Part shown: positions 9,155 to 18,806 of the stretch, piece by piece | Position numbering within the stretch: position 1 is the stretch's first letter | How the letters are laid out: each line of letters opens with the position of its first letter | Assembly (NCBI GenBank): GCA_020723405.1 | Contig: DYIY01000008.1 | Coordinates: 1-64,000, forward strand | Direction of reading: 5' to 3' | DNA from: Thiobacillus denitrificans | Lineage (GTDB): Bacteria; Pseudomonadota; Gammaproteobacteria; Burkholderiales; Thiobacillaceae | Length of the DNA: 64,000 bases | Notes under the pieces: generated by a model | Databases searched by the model: none | What the model was told of the DNA's origin: nothing | The model's input: only the letters and a program-made list of their open reading frames with translations | Program-made: the position numbers and the translations under genes

Positions 9155-10003
9155 CTAATTTTCCTCTCGCCAAGAAGCCAGGTCTTTTGCGGTCAGCGCT
9201 TCCAGCCTGCCAATCTCGGACCGGAAGACAGTTCTGAGATGCTTGATGGTTTCGGCTTTCGGCTTGGGTATGACTGTCTCACTCGTGGTCCTGTTGGCAC
9301 TTCGATAGTAGGATTTCAACGGTGATTTCGCGAGAAGCCCCCAGACCCATCCCAAGCCGTTCTTGCGAATGAACTTTCTTATATGACGGATACCGTCATC
9401 AAGTTGGCGATTTTTTATTGCGTAACTCGGATTTGATTTTTGGTACAGGGCTGCCGATTGATGGCCAACATCAATCGCGAGAAACCGGTAAACCGTTTGG
9501 GCTACCATTTCTGGATTGGTTTTTATGTCCTCCTGAAAGACGCATAAAATCTGCTCTTGCGGAAAGCAATCGAGCCAACGATCCAGATGGGTGCCGTACA
9601 ATCCCTGTTCGATATAAGTTGGATTTTGTGCAAGACCCGCCTCAAAACTGAAATCGGGTCCCAGATAGGCGCCTACTCGGACTTCATGCCTATGTTGAGA
9701 CAAAGCCCTCTCGACAGGGTCGCGCAGTGTAACCACGATTTTTGCTGCGGGATTATAGCTCTTGACTCGTTCTGGTGCCCGGGGGTCATGAAAATAGGAG
9801 GGGGATATTTCGCCCACAATCTCTGCTTCGTTGGCATGAACAAAATGGCGTTCATACCAATCAAATCCATGCTCGTAAAAATAGGAGAAAAAATCCAGTT
9901 CTTTTTTTTCTGAAAGAGCAACTTGCGGGTGATCTTTAAGAATATCGTATATCCAGCTGGACGCGCATTTTTGCGCCCCCACACCAATAAAATTCGGTTT
10001 CAT
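9155..10003 (-). CDS. Sulfotransferase domain protein (EPS cluster, copy 3)
   Basis: 282 residues. The start NFIGVGAQKCASSWIYDIL is the 5'-phosphosulfate loop of the heparan-sulfate-type sulfotransferase group, and KIVVTLRDPVERALSQHRHE near residue 87 is its 3'-phosphate site. It differs in type from the two other sulfotransferases here, which have GxxRSGTT loops, so at least two lineages were assembled in this cluster. It starts 3 bases after epsI ends and stops 2 bases before the polymerase start, so it is in the same operon. Likely role: sulfation of an EPS sugar from PAPS. Confidence 0.87.
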   Translation of the reverse strand: MKPNFIGVGAQKCASSWIYDILKDHPQVALSEKKELDFFSYFYEHGFDWYERHFVHANEAEIVGEISPSYFHDPRAPERVKSYNPAAKIVVTLRDPVERALSQHRHEVRVGAYLGPDFSFEAGLAQNPTYIEQGLYGTHLDRWLDCFPQEQILCVFQEDIKTNPEMVAQTVYRFLAIDVGHQSAALYQKSNPSYAIKNRQLDDGIRHIRKFIRKNGLGWVWGLLAKSPLKSYYRSANRTTSETVIPKPKAETIKHLRTVFRSEIGRLEALTAKDLASWREEN

Positions 10004-10006
10004 TGC

Positions 10007-10705
10007 TTACGACCCAGAACCAATCAGAAGTGTTTTGTTTTTCTCATCAACAGACCCCAGCAGGTCTTTCAAAAATAACTCATGAAGCGCATAGGATTCC
10101 TCGACGGACGTGCCGATATTCGACACCCGCACTAGAATCCCATCCGGAACTCGGCCGGTGATCGTATATGCCAATTTTGCCAACTTGGCCTCAAACCTGC
10201 TAGTTGATGTTTTACCCGCGACAGTAATCCAATAGGTAATTGGTTCAATGCGATTTTTGTTTTGTGCCACCAAGCGGGTAACTGGAATCTTGTCTTTCAT
10301 GAAATCCAAAGTCGCATTTCCCTTGCTGGTAATAAGAAACCCTTGTGCCGGATAGCAGACTTCAGGCTTGTGCACTTGCATACCATCGCTTTGGTTGCTC
10401 CCATATGCCACCGAGAGCATGATCCGTTCCCCCTTGGAGTTGATATAGGTGCGAGCCAGTGTCTGGTTGTAGATTTTGTCGAGTTTCGCCTGGACGTCCG
10501 GAGCAACTTTTAAAGGTGTCACCAGTGGCTCTTCCTTCCAGTCGGAGAATGCAATCGGTATGAGTCTTTCCAATTCAAACGTGGGCTGAAGGGACTGCTC
10601 TTTCTGCGAGGGAGAGAGCAGGACGGCTAGCGCCGCCGCCATGACCATGGCGATCGCGATGCCGATAGGGCTCACCGTTACGGGTTGTTCAGCTGCATGG
10701 CTCAT
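10007..10705 (-). CDS. epsI: Exosortase-associated protein EpsI
   Basis: 232 residues from ATG 10705, preceded by AGAGGTAAC at good distance; longer in-frame starts lack support. One N-terminal membrane span (IGIAIAMVMAAALAVLL) is followed by a periplasmic domain with the family signature HKPEVCYPAQGF. EpsI proteins accompany exosortases in EPS/PEP-CTERM loci, and in many species the two are fused or adjacent. Here it is the first gene of the visible operon, and no exosortase gene lies upstream: the next gene is a divergent Fic enzyme. Its molecular role is not settled; it acts at the periplasmic face of the inner membrane. Confidence 0.87.
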   Translation of the reverse strand: MSHAAEQPVTVSPIGIAIAMVMAAALAVLLSPSQKEQSLQPTFELERLIPIAFSDWKEEPLVTPLKVAPDVQAKLDKIYNQTLARTYINSKGERIMLSVAYGSNQSDGMQVHKPEVCYPAQGFLITSKGNATLDFMKDKIPVTRLVAQNKNRIEPITYWITVAGKTSTSRFEAKLAKLAYTITGRVPDGILVRVSNIGTSVEESYALHELFLKDLLGSVDEKNKTLLIGSGS

Positions 10706-11054
10706 GTTGCGGTTACCTCTGTGCGTTCTCAGGGCCTGGCCCTGGGTAGCTTCAATGCTTCTGCTATGACTGGGCACGGTCTTGTTCTTGTTTTGCCCTT
10801 TAGTTCAAGCAGCGGACAACTTGGGATGATAAACCACTGACATTGCGGTTTGACGCTTCCCTGGCTGGTTTTTCGTTGCGGTGCACTAGAACACCCGGCG
10901 TCTTCCGCAGGGGTTTTCCTAACCTGTTCCAGAACGTTAAGGGCCATTTACCCAGACACATGGTGGGCGAAGGGATGTGGTGATGTCCTAACACGATACT
11001 AGGGATAACATACAACACGTTAGTAGAAATTTGGCACAGCACCCTCGTCGATCC
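10706..11054. other. Gene-free boundary between EPS operon and fic gene
   Basis: About 350 bases without a convincing gene. It should hold the leftward EPS promoter and the rightward fic promoter. No clear -35/-10 pair, sigma-54 site or tRNA remnant was recognised. The right end is AT-rich (10990-11030, with ACTAGGGATAACAT). Base composition changes across this stretch: AT-richer genes to the left, GC-rich to the right. A short minus-strand open frame (10800-11066) shows no family features and was not called. Confidence 0.6.
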
Positions 11055-12599
11055 ATGAAGCATCACGCCACGAAACTCGCCGATGCCCTGGGCGAACTGA
11101 AACAGCTCCAGGACAAGGGCGTGTACGCCATCCAGAGCAAGCAGCTTGGCCGCATGGTGCGTGAGTTGCTGCTCAAGTCCGGCTTCATCGTGCCGGTGAT
11201 CAAGGGTTGGTACGTCGCTTCACGCCCGGACGAGGCTGCGGGCAGCAGCACGACGTGGTATGCCCATCAGCGCGACTTCATCGCGGGTTACTGCGACATT
11301 CGCTTCGGCCAGGATTGGCATGTCAGTCCGGAGCTGTCCCTCATGCTGCTTAGCGGCGAAAGGTCGCTGCCTCGGCAGATATTCGTCTGGGCCCCCAAGG
11401 CGAACAATCAACTGATCGCCCTGCCCCATGGCACCTCTCTGGTGCTCTACCGGGCCCCCGCCCTGTTGCCGGCTTCCAGATTCAGGGACGAGGGGGGCCT
11501 GCGTCTGGTCCTGCGGGTCAACGCGCTGGCTGCGGTTGGCGAGTCCTTTTACCGGCAGCACCCCCTCGCGGCCCAACTGAACTTGAGCAGCCTTGGCTAT
11601 GTGGACGATCTGGCCCGGGTCCTGCTGGAGGCCAGCCAGCCTGTCGTCGCGGGCAGGCTGGCCGGCGCCTTGCGCGCTGCGGGGAGCACCAGTCTGGCCG
11701 ATGGGTTGCTGAATACGATGCGTAGCGCGGGCCACGACGTTCGGGAGTCCAATCCCTTCGCACACCGGCTTTCCATCCTGGGGCCGCCTGCCCGGGGTGA
11801 GTCTCCCCATGCCCAGCGCATCCGGCTGATGTGGGCGAACATGCGCGAAACCGTGATGGCCCGTTTTCCGTTGCCCGTGGTGAACCCACGGGATCTGGCG
11901 GGTCTGTTGGCAGACATCGAGGCCCGTTACGTCTCGGATGCCTATCACTCCCTGTCCATTGAGGGATATCGGGTGTCCAGCGAGTTGATCGAACGGGTGC
12001 GGGGTAGCGACTGGGATCCGGACGGCGCGGACGGGCCGGAGCGCAATGCCATGGCCGCCAAGGGCTATTTCGAAGTGCACAACCTGGTCAAGGCGGCGAT
12101 CAAGGAGGCCTGGGAGGGGGGCAACGCCGGGACGGTGTTCAGGAACCGCCTGGCGGATTGGTATCGGGCCCTGTGGGGTGCCAGTGTGGCGGCGGGCCTG
12201 GTAAAGCCCGCCGATCTGGCGGGCTACCGAAACGATCAGGTCTTCATTGCCAACGCGACCCATGTCCCCATTCCGAAGGAGGCTGTCCGCGACTGCATGC
12301 CGGTCCTGTTCGAGCTCCTGGAGCAGGAGCCTCACGCCGGTGTCCGTGCGGTGCTCGGCCACCTCGTCTTCGTCTACATCCACCCCTACATGGATGGTAA
12401 CGGGCGCCTGGCCCGTTTCCTGATGAACCTGATGCTGACCACCGGCGGTTATCCCTGGACCATTGTGCCCGTGGAGCGGCGGAACGATTACATGGCCGCC
12501 CTTGACCAGGCCAGCGCGCACCGGAACATCCTGCCGTTCGCGCTGTTGCTGGCCGGGCTGGTTGAAGCCCAAGCGAGGCAACGCCCGGTTCGGGGTTGA
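11055..12599 (+). CDS. AbiEi-like domain fused to Fic domain (putative AMP transferase with built-in inhibitor)
   Basis: 514 residues from ATG 11055; a TTG at 11031 is less likely. Residues about 1-125 look like a winged-helix AbiEi-type module (LGRMVRELLLKSGFIVPVIKGWYV). The C-terminal Fic core holds the full catalytic motif HPYMDGNGRLAR starting at His443, so transfer of AMP or another nucleotide part to a protein target is expected. Upstream, S299-xxx-E303-G304 fits the inhibitory-helix motif (S/T)xxxE(G/N), in a position N-terminal to the Fic core (class II). The gene stands alone, divergent from the EPS operon. It resembles an enzyme carrying its own antitoxin elements. The target is unknown. 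Confidence 0.8.
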   Translation: MKHHATKLADALGELKQLQDKGVYAIQSKQLGRMVRELLLKSGFIVPVIKGWYVASRPDEAAGSSTTWYAHQRDFIAGYCDIRFGQDWHVSPELSLMLLSGERSLPRQIFVWAPKANNQLIALPHGTSLVLYRAPALLPASRFRDEGGLRLVLRVNALAAVGESFYRQHPLAAQLNLSSLGYVDDLARVLLEASQPVVAGRLAGALRAAGSTSLADGLLNTMRSAGHDVRESNPFAHRLSILGPPARGESPHAQRIRLMWANMRETVMARFPLPVVNPRDLAGLLADIEARYVSDAYHSLSIEGYRVSSELIERVRGSDWDPDGADGPERNAMAAKGYFEVHNLVKAAIKEAWEGGNAGTVFRNRLADWYRALWGASVAAGLVKPADLAGYRNDQVFIANATHVPIPKEAVRDCMPVLFELLEQEPHAGVRAVLGHLVFVYIHPYMDGNGRLARFLMNLMLTTGGYPWTIVPVERRNDYMAALDQASAHRNILPFALLLAGLVEAQARQRPVRG

Positions 12600-12734
12600 T
12601 GGATGTGTGGCTGGGGTTCGTTCGCAGGGGGGTGCATTCTCAGCGCGGATGAACGGTGTAGCCCCGGGGAAGGGTGACGAATCCCCTCCTCCTCCCTAAA
12701 CTTCCAACACCAATACAAAACAGGGAGAAGGGCG

Positions 12735-14165
12735 ATGGGCGACCCCTTGGCTTTCGAAATCATCCATCACGGCGCCGTGGAGGGCGTGACCGGGTCCTGC
12801 CACGAGTTGCGTCTGGCCGACGGCCGTTCCGTGCTGGTGGATTGCGGTTTGTTCCAGGGCGCCGAGACAGCCGGGGACGGGGCCCGGGCGGGGCGGCTTG
12901 AGGTGTTGTTTCCGGTGTCGAACGTCCAGGCCCTGGTGGTGACCCACGTGCATCTGGATCACGTGGGGCGCATTCCCCACTTGCTGGCGGCGGGCTTTGC
13001 CGGGCCCATCCTGTGTAGCGAGGCGTCGGCACGCTTGCTGCCCATGGTGCTGGAGGACGCTCTGAAGGTGGGCGTGACCCGGGACGAGGGGCTCATCGCC
13101 CGGGTGCTGGATCTGGTCCGTTCCCGCACGGTGGCGCTGCCCTATGGGGTGTGGCGCGAGATCAACGGCCGGGGCCGGTCGGTTTTGCCGGCCGGGCCCA
13201 CCTTGCGGATGCGCCTGTCGCCGGCCGGCCACATTTTGGGCTCGGCTTACGTGGAGTTCGACATCCGCATGGGCTCGGTCCATCGTTCGGTGCTGTTTTC
13301 CGGGGACCTGGGGGCGCCCTGGACCCCCCTGCTGCCGGCGCCCCGCCCACCCTACGGGGCGGAGGTGGTGGTGCTGGAGAGCACATACGGGGATCGGGAA
13401 CATGAGGATCGCCGGGAGCGGCGGCCCCGCTTGCAGGCGATTCTGGAGCACGCTCTGGCCAATGGAGGCACGGTGCTGATTCCGGCATTCAGCATCGGCC
13501 GGACCCAGGAGCTGCTCTATGAACTGGAGGAGATCATCCACCAGCACAAGGCACGGGCGGTGGCGCCGGGGGTGAAGTGGGGCGACATGGAGATCGTGCT
13601 GGATTCGCCCCTGGCGGCGGATTTCACGGCGGGTTACCAGAGCCTGGCCGCCCACTGGGATGCGGAGGCGAAGCGCAAGGTGGCCCGGGGCAGGCATCCG
13701 CTGAACTTTGCCCAGGTGACCACCATCGGCGACCACGAGACCCATCTGCGCATGGTGGATTTCCTGGCGCGCACACGTCGGCCGGCCATCGTGATTGCGG
13801 CCAGCGGCATGTGCAGCGGGGGCCGGGTGGTGAACTATCTGAAGGCCATGCTGGGCGATGGGCGCCATGACGTGCTGTTCACCGGCTATCAGGCGGCCGG
13901 CACGCCGGGGCGGGATATCCAGACCCATGGCCCCAAGGGGGGGTGGGTGGAGCTGGATGGCCGGCGTTATGACATCCGGGCCGGCGTGCATACCCTGGGC
14001 GGGTTCTCGGCCCATGCGGATCAATCCGACCTGGTGAATTTCGTTGCGCGCATGCGGGTGAAGCCACGGCAGGTGCGGCTGGTGCATGGGGATGCGGGGG
14101 CGAAGCAGGCGTTGGCGGCATTGCTGCGGCAACGGTTTGCGGGGATGGAGGTGGTGGTGCCGTGA
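12735..14165 (+). CDS. MBL-fold/beta-CASP ribonuclease-like protein
   Basis: 476 residues. The metallo-beta-lactamase zinc motif H71-x-H73-x-D75-H76 is intact (VTHVHLDHVGRIP). SPAGHILGSAYVEF and VVLESTYGDREH follow, then the beta-CASP region (VIAASGMCSGGRVVNYL) and the late motifs GFSAHADQSDL and RLVHGD. This is the CPSF-73/YSH1-like RNA-processing branch, so a zinc-dependent RNA endo/exonuclease is expected in the cytoplasm. A good ribosome binding site (CAGGGAGAAGGGCG) precedes ATG 12735. It stands alone between fic and a repeat-filled gap. The in vivo substrate is unknown for most bacterial members. Confidence 0.88.
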   Translation: MGDPLAFEIIHHGAVEGVTGSCHELRLADGRSVLVDCGLFQGAETAGDGARAGRLEVLFPVSNVQALVVTHVHLDHVGRIPHLLAAGFAGPILCSEASARLLPMVLEDALKVGVTRDEGLIARVLDLVRSRTVALPYGVWREINGRGRSVLPAGPTLRMRLSPAGHILGSAYVEFDIRMGSVHRSVLFSGDLGAPWTPLLPAPRPPYGAEVVVLESTYGDREHEDRRERRPRLQAILEHALANGGTVLIPAFSIGRTQELLYELEEIIHQHKARAVAPGVKWGDMEIVLDSPLAADFTAGYQSLAAHWDAEAKRKVARGRHPLNFAQVTTIGDHETHLRMVDFLARTRRPAIVIAASGMCSGGRVVNYLKAMLGDGRHDVLFTGYQAAGTPGRDIQTHGPKGGWVELDGRRYDIRAGVHTLGGFSAHADQSDLVNFVARMRVKPRQVRLVHGDAGAKQALAALLRQRFAGMEVVVP

Positions 14166-14217
14166 GGGGGGGTCCCGAGGGGTGGTCTTGACACGTACCT
14201 ACACCCCGACGCATCGG

Positions 14218-14313
14218 GTTCCCCTTTTCGTAAAGGGGGGGATTTTGCTGGGCCGGGTCGGGTGCGCTAGCGTTGCTAAATCCCCCCCCAGCCCCCCTTT
14301 ACAAAAGGGGGGA
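14218..14313. repeat. Paired C/G-rich palindromic repeat, copy 1
   Basis: Two units in opposite orientation. Each has a CCCC(C)TTTT...AAA(G)GGGGGG stem-loop next to a GGGGGGATTT (or AAATCCCCCC) arm. The first unit is about 14218-14245 and the second about 14276-14313. This is one of at least eight sites of the same family in the window. Too GC-structured for a simple terminator and present inside a coding gene elsewhere, so I treat it as a dispersed repeat. Confidence 0.8.
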
Positions 14314-14349
14314 GTACGGTGGTGGCGAAAGGGGGGAGTACGGTGGTGG
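14307..14349. repeat. Direct repeat of 19 bases, period 24
   Basis: GGGGGGAGTACGGTGGTGG occurs at 14307-14325 and again at 14331-14349, giving a two-copy tandem with a period of 24 bases. It overlaps the right end of the paired palindromic repeat and looks like local slippage or partial duplication of the repeat edge. Confidence 0.8.
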
Positions 14350-14401
14350 TGGGATGACGTAGGTGGGCATGACAGGGGCCATCAAAGCCCCAACCACCCG
14401 G

Positions 14402-14440
14402 TTCCCCCCCTTTTGTAAAGGGGGGTCAGGGGGGATTTTG
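14402..14440. repeat. C/G-rich palindromic repeat, single unit
   Basis: Unit of the same family: C-run plus TTTTGTAAAG stem followed by TCAGGGGGGATTTT. It lies just beyond the stop codon (14464) of the phosphohexomutase gene, so it might also act as its transcription terminator on the minus strand. Confidence 0.75.
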
Positions 14441-14463
14441 CCCGGCCAACCCAGGCCACCACC

Positions 14464-15894
<1,431 letters not shown>

Positions 15895-16011
15895 GGGGAC
15901 TCCGTGGTTGTTGGTCTGGCCCCCGGGGGGCCTGGGCGGCGGGAATGATAGCGGAGGAAGGGGGCGGGGGGTTTCGCCGGCCGACCGCTCACCCACCCCG
16001 CCCCCTTCGCC

Positions 16012-18330
16012 CTACCCTGCTTCGACTTCCACCCGGTTCCTGCCTGCTTCCTTGGCCCGGTAGAGGGCCCGGTCGGCCCGGGCCAGGGCGACGTCGGCGT
16101 TGCCGTCCGTGGGGAGGAGGCTGGTGACGCCGATGCTGACGGTGGCGTTGATGGGCTTGCCTTCGATGAGGGTCTGATCGGCGCTGAAATCCTGGCGCAG
16201 GCGGTCGGCAAATTCCCGGGCGCCGTCCAGATCGCTGCCGATGAGCAGGATGGCGAACTCCTCCCCGCCCAGGCGGCCGGCCAGGTCGGAGCGGCGCAGG
16301 TTGTCGCGGACCTGCACGGCGAAGCTGCGCAGGACCATGTCACCGGCGGCGTGGCCGTACTGGTCGTTGATCAGCTTGAAGTGGTCCAGGTCGAGCATGA
16401 GCAGGACGGCATTGTCCTCGGGGAAGCGTTTGACCCGGGCGTTCTCCTGTTCCAGCAGGGCCAGGAACTGGCGGCGGTTGGGCAGGCCGGTGAGGGAGTC
16501 GGTGGTGGCCAGGTTGTGCAGTTCGGCTTCCATGCGCTTGCGGATGCTGATGTCCTGCTTGATGCCGACGAAATGGCGGATGCCCCCGGCTTCGTCCAGA
16601 ACCGGGGTGATGGTGAGTTCCTCGTTGTAGAAGCTGCCGTCCCGCTTCTTGTTGATCACTTCGCCGCGCCAGGTCTGGCCGGCGAGCAGGGTCTTCCACA
16701 TGGCTTCGTAGAATTCCTGGGTTTGCAGACCCGATTTGACCAGTTCCGCCGGCTTGCGGCCGGTGGCTTCTTCCCTGCGGTAGCCGGTGAGGGCCTCGAA
16801 GGCGGGGTTGACCCATTCGATGTGGGCTTCCGGATCGGTGATGACGATGCCGTTGGCCACGGCTTCCAGGGCGGAGACCAGCAGCCGGTCGCGCACCTGG
16901 GCTTCCTGGCGGGCGCTGATGTCGTGGAACACCACCACGGCACCGCTCCGGTGGCCGTCCCGCTCCGTGGCGGCCACGGTCATTTCCACGGGGAAACCGC
17001 TGCCGTCCTTGCGGATGAACCACTCTTCGCCGCTTCGCAGCCGGCCGTCGGTCAGGGTGAGATAGATGGGGCAATCCGCAGCGGGGTAGACCGCGCCGTC
17101 GGCCCGGTGATGGTGGATGAGGGCATGCTGTTCCCGGCCCAGCATCTCCTCCTCCCCATAGCCCAGCAAGGACAGGGCGGCGGGATTGATGAAGGTGCAG
17201 CGACCGGTCATGTCCACGCCGTAGACCCCTTCGCCCAGGGCGGCCAGCAGTTGCTTGCGCTCTTCGGCCAGTTTGTGGTCCTGCCGGTGCAGATCCCGTT
17301 GCCGGACCATCAGCAGATAGAGGGCCACCACCACGGACAGTCCGGCCAGGGTGGTGAGCATGATCAGGGTGCCGTGCTTTGCCACCACGTCGCGCCAGGT
17401 GAAGTTGGGCGCGTCGTCGAAGGGCGGCAGGCGCAGTTCGAGCATGAGGTCTCGTACCGGCTCGTAGTCGGTGGGTACGGACCAGCCGTGGTAATGGCCG
17501 GCCAGGGTGGCGGGATGGTCCGGGCGCAGGGCGAACAGGGCGGTGGCCACCTGCTGGGCCAGGGCCTGGCTGGTCTGGGGCATGGCGGCGATGGGCCATT
17601 CCGGGTAGAGCCGGGTGGAAAGCAGGAAGGGGAAGCCCGGCACCTGGCGGCGGGCGACCACCTTGACGCGGGCCATATCCAGCTTGCCGGCATCTGCCAG
17701 GGCTTCGATCACGCCGGTGCGCACGAAGGCGGCATCGACCTTGTTCTCAAGCAGACTTTGCAAGGCCGTGTCGTGGGGCATGCCGGTGACCACGACGTCC
17801 ATGTCGCGCCGGGTGGACAAGCCCAATCGGGACAACTCGTAGGCCTGCATCTGGAACCCGCCGAAGGAGCCGATGTCGGGCGTGGCGATGCTTTTACCGC
17901 CCAGGTCGGCCAGCTCGGCAATGTCGCTGCGTTCGGCCCGGGTCACCACCACGCCGCCGAACTGGGTGAGGGGCTGGCCGTGTTCGATCTGGATGAGGGT
18001 GGCCAGGGGTGAGGTGAGACCGCTGCGCCGGGTCATCAACACGTAGTGGGCCGGGTTGGTGAGGACGAAGTCCACCCGCCGTTGGCTGATGGCCGCCTCC
18101 AGTTCCGGGTAGTTGAGGGCCTCCAGGATGAACTGCCGGCCCGTGCGGGCGGACAGGTAGTCGGCGGTGGGCTGCCAGCGGGCCAACATGTCGGGTTTGG
18201 GCCGGAAGGACAGCACCGCCAGGGTGACGGGCGGCTGGGCCAGCAGCCACCCTGGCCACAGCATCGCAGCCAGCCAGATCAGGCCGAAAAAAGAAATCCG
18301 GCCGAGAGCGCCGGCCTGGAGATTACGCAT
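16012..18330 (-). CDS. Diguanylate cyclase with PhnD-like sensor, two PAS domains and GGDEF
   Basis: 772 residues. Order: signal sequence; periplasmic phosphonate/phosphate-binding-like domain (about 35-320, with VDFVLTNPAHYVLM and ATPDIGSFGGFQMQAYEL); membrane span (LIMLTTLAGLSVVVALYLL, near 340); PAS 1 (GRCTFINPAALSLLGYGEEEM); PAS 2 (HIEWVNPAFEALTGYRREE); GGDEF. The active site is GGEEF (RLGGEEFAILL), and an RxxD inhibitory site lies five residues ahead, so it should make c-di-GMP and respond to product. No EAL domain is present. A 16-base motif upstream (18365-18380) is shared with the soxXA-fusion promoter region. The periplasmic ligand is unknown. Confidence 0.88.
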   Translation of the reverse strand: MRNLQAGALGRISFFGLIWLAAMLWPGWLLAQPPVTLAVLSFRPKPDMLARWQPTADYLSARTGRQFILEALNYPELEAAISQRRVDFVLTNPAHYVLMTRRSGLTSPLATLIQIEHGQPLTQFGGVVVTRAERSDIAELADLGGKSIATPDIGSFGGFQMQAYELSRLGLSTRRDMDVVVTGMPHDTALQSLLENKVDAAFVRTGVIEALADAGKLDMARVKVVARRQVPGFPFLLSTRLYPEWPIAAMPQTSQALAQQVATALFALRPDHPATLAGHYHGWSVPTDYEPVRDLMLELRLPPFDDAPNFTWRDVVAKHGTLIMLTTLAGLSVVVALYLLMVRQRDLHRQDHKLAEERKQLLAALGEGVYGVDMTGRCTFINPAALSLLGYGEEEMLGREQHALIHHHRADGAVYPAADCPIYLTLTDGRLRSGEEWFIRKDGSGFPVEMTVAATERDGHRSGAVVVFHDISARQEAQVRDRLLVSALEAVANGIVITDPEAHIEWVNPAFEALTGYRREEATGRKPAELVKSGLQTQEFYEAMWKTLLAGQTWRGEVINKKRDGSFYNEELTITPVLDEAGGIRHFVGIKQDISIRKRMEAELHNLATTDSLTGLPNRRQFLALLEQENARVKRFPEDNAVLLMLDLDHFKLINDQYGHAAGDMVLRSFAVQVRDNLRRSDLAGRLGGEEFAILLIGSDLDGAREFADRLRQDFSADQTLIEGKPINATVSIGVTSLLPTDGNADVALARADRALYRAKEAGRNRVEVEAG

Positions 18331-18364
18331 ACACAGGATTACCTGAGGCTTTTTCTGATGAATT

Positions 18365-18380
18365 ATTACTTTAGTTATAT
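18365..18380 (-). promoter_or_regulatory. Shared 16-base promoter-region motif, copy 1
   Basis: ATTACTTTAGTTATAT on the plus strand (ATATAACTAAAGTAAT on the coding strand), ending 35 bases upstream of the diguanylate cyclase start codon. The same sequence with one change occurs at 51593-51608 upstream of the SoxX-SoxA fusion gene. The AT-rich element in GC-rich DNA could be a core promoter (TATAACT as -10) or an activator site. Function is inferred from position only. Confidence 0.5.
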
Positions 18381-18395
18381 ACCAGGGAGTCCTCT

Positions 18396-18410
18396 CCGGG
18401 CAAAGCCCGG
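18396..18410. terminator. Small hairpin, possible terminator
   Basis: CCGGGC-AAA-GCCCGG, a perfect 6-base-pair stem with a 3-base loop, between the small membrane protein gene (stop 18476) and the diguanylate cyclase start (18330). It could end the leftward TlpA cluster. There is no U-tract, so this is weak. Confidence 0.3.
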
Positions 18411-18475
18411 CCTCGTCCCCGTGTTCGCCCGGCCGGCCCGGTGTGGGAAGCCCGCCCGCCTTGGCATGGCGCGTT

Positions 18476-18787
18476 TCAGTGCCCGTCAGCCGGCATGCGA
18501 TCCTGGCGGGCGCCGATCCGGTAAGCGTCCACCACGGCCGCCGCCCAGACCAGCAGCAGCGCCCAGAAGGCCGCCCCGGAAGGGGCGGCGGGGGGAGCCT
18601 GTTCCAGGCTGGTGAGGGTGGCCAGGGATTGCATGGCCGCCTCCACCGCCCCGTTGACGAACCACACCATGCAGCCCAGGGCCACGGCCATGATGAGGTA
18701 GCCGCGCACGTATTCCTTGAGCACCACCTGGCCCAGGCCCGGCAGAACCAGGCCCGACAGCAGGGCGCCCTTGATGGATCGTTTCAT
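18476..18787 (-). CDS. Small membrane protein, function unknown
   Basis: 103 residues. The N-terminal motif LVLPGLGQVVLKEYVRGYL resembles the PGxGQ turn of TM2-like and related small membrane proteins. Three hydrophobic segments are visible (ALLSGLVLPGLGQ, LIMAVALGCMVWFV, FWALLLVWAAAVVDAY). A clear ribosome binding site (GGGGAGGGGAC) precedes the ATG. It follows the TlpA gene at 18807 by 19 bases on the same strand, so it is probably the last gene of that cluster. No function assigned. Confidence 0.75.
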   Translation of the reverse strand: MKRSIKGALLSGLVLPGLGQVVLKEYVRGYLIMAVALGCMVWFVNGAVEAAMQSLATLTSLEQAPPAAPSGAAFWALLLVWAAAVVDAYRIGARQDRMPADGH

Positions 18788-18806
18788 GTCCCCTCCCCCT
18801 TTCCAA

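Noticed and set aside
11031-11054. TTG start for the fic gene
   Set aside because: Adds eight unconserved residues; ATG at 11055 begins the helical domain.
10800-11066. 88-codon minus-strand frame in the EPS-fic gap
   Set aside because: No recognisable motif or ribosome binding site, and it overlaps the fic start.
16351-18012. 553-codon plus-strand frame opposite the diguanylate cyclase
   Set aside because: Low-complexity composition and no domain; the opposite strand has complete PAS and GGDEF motifs.
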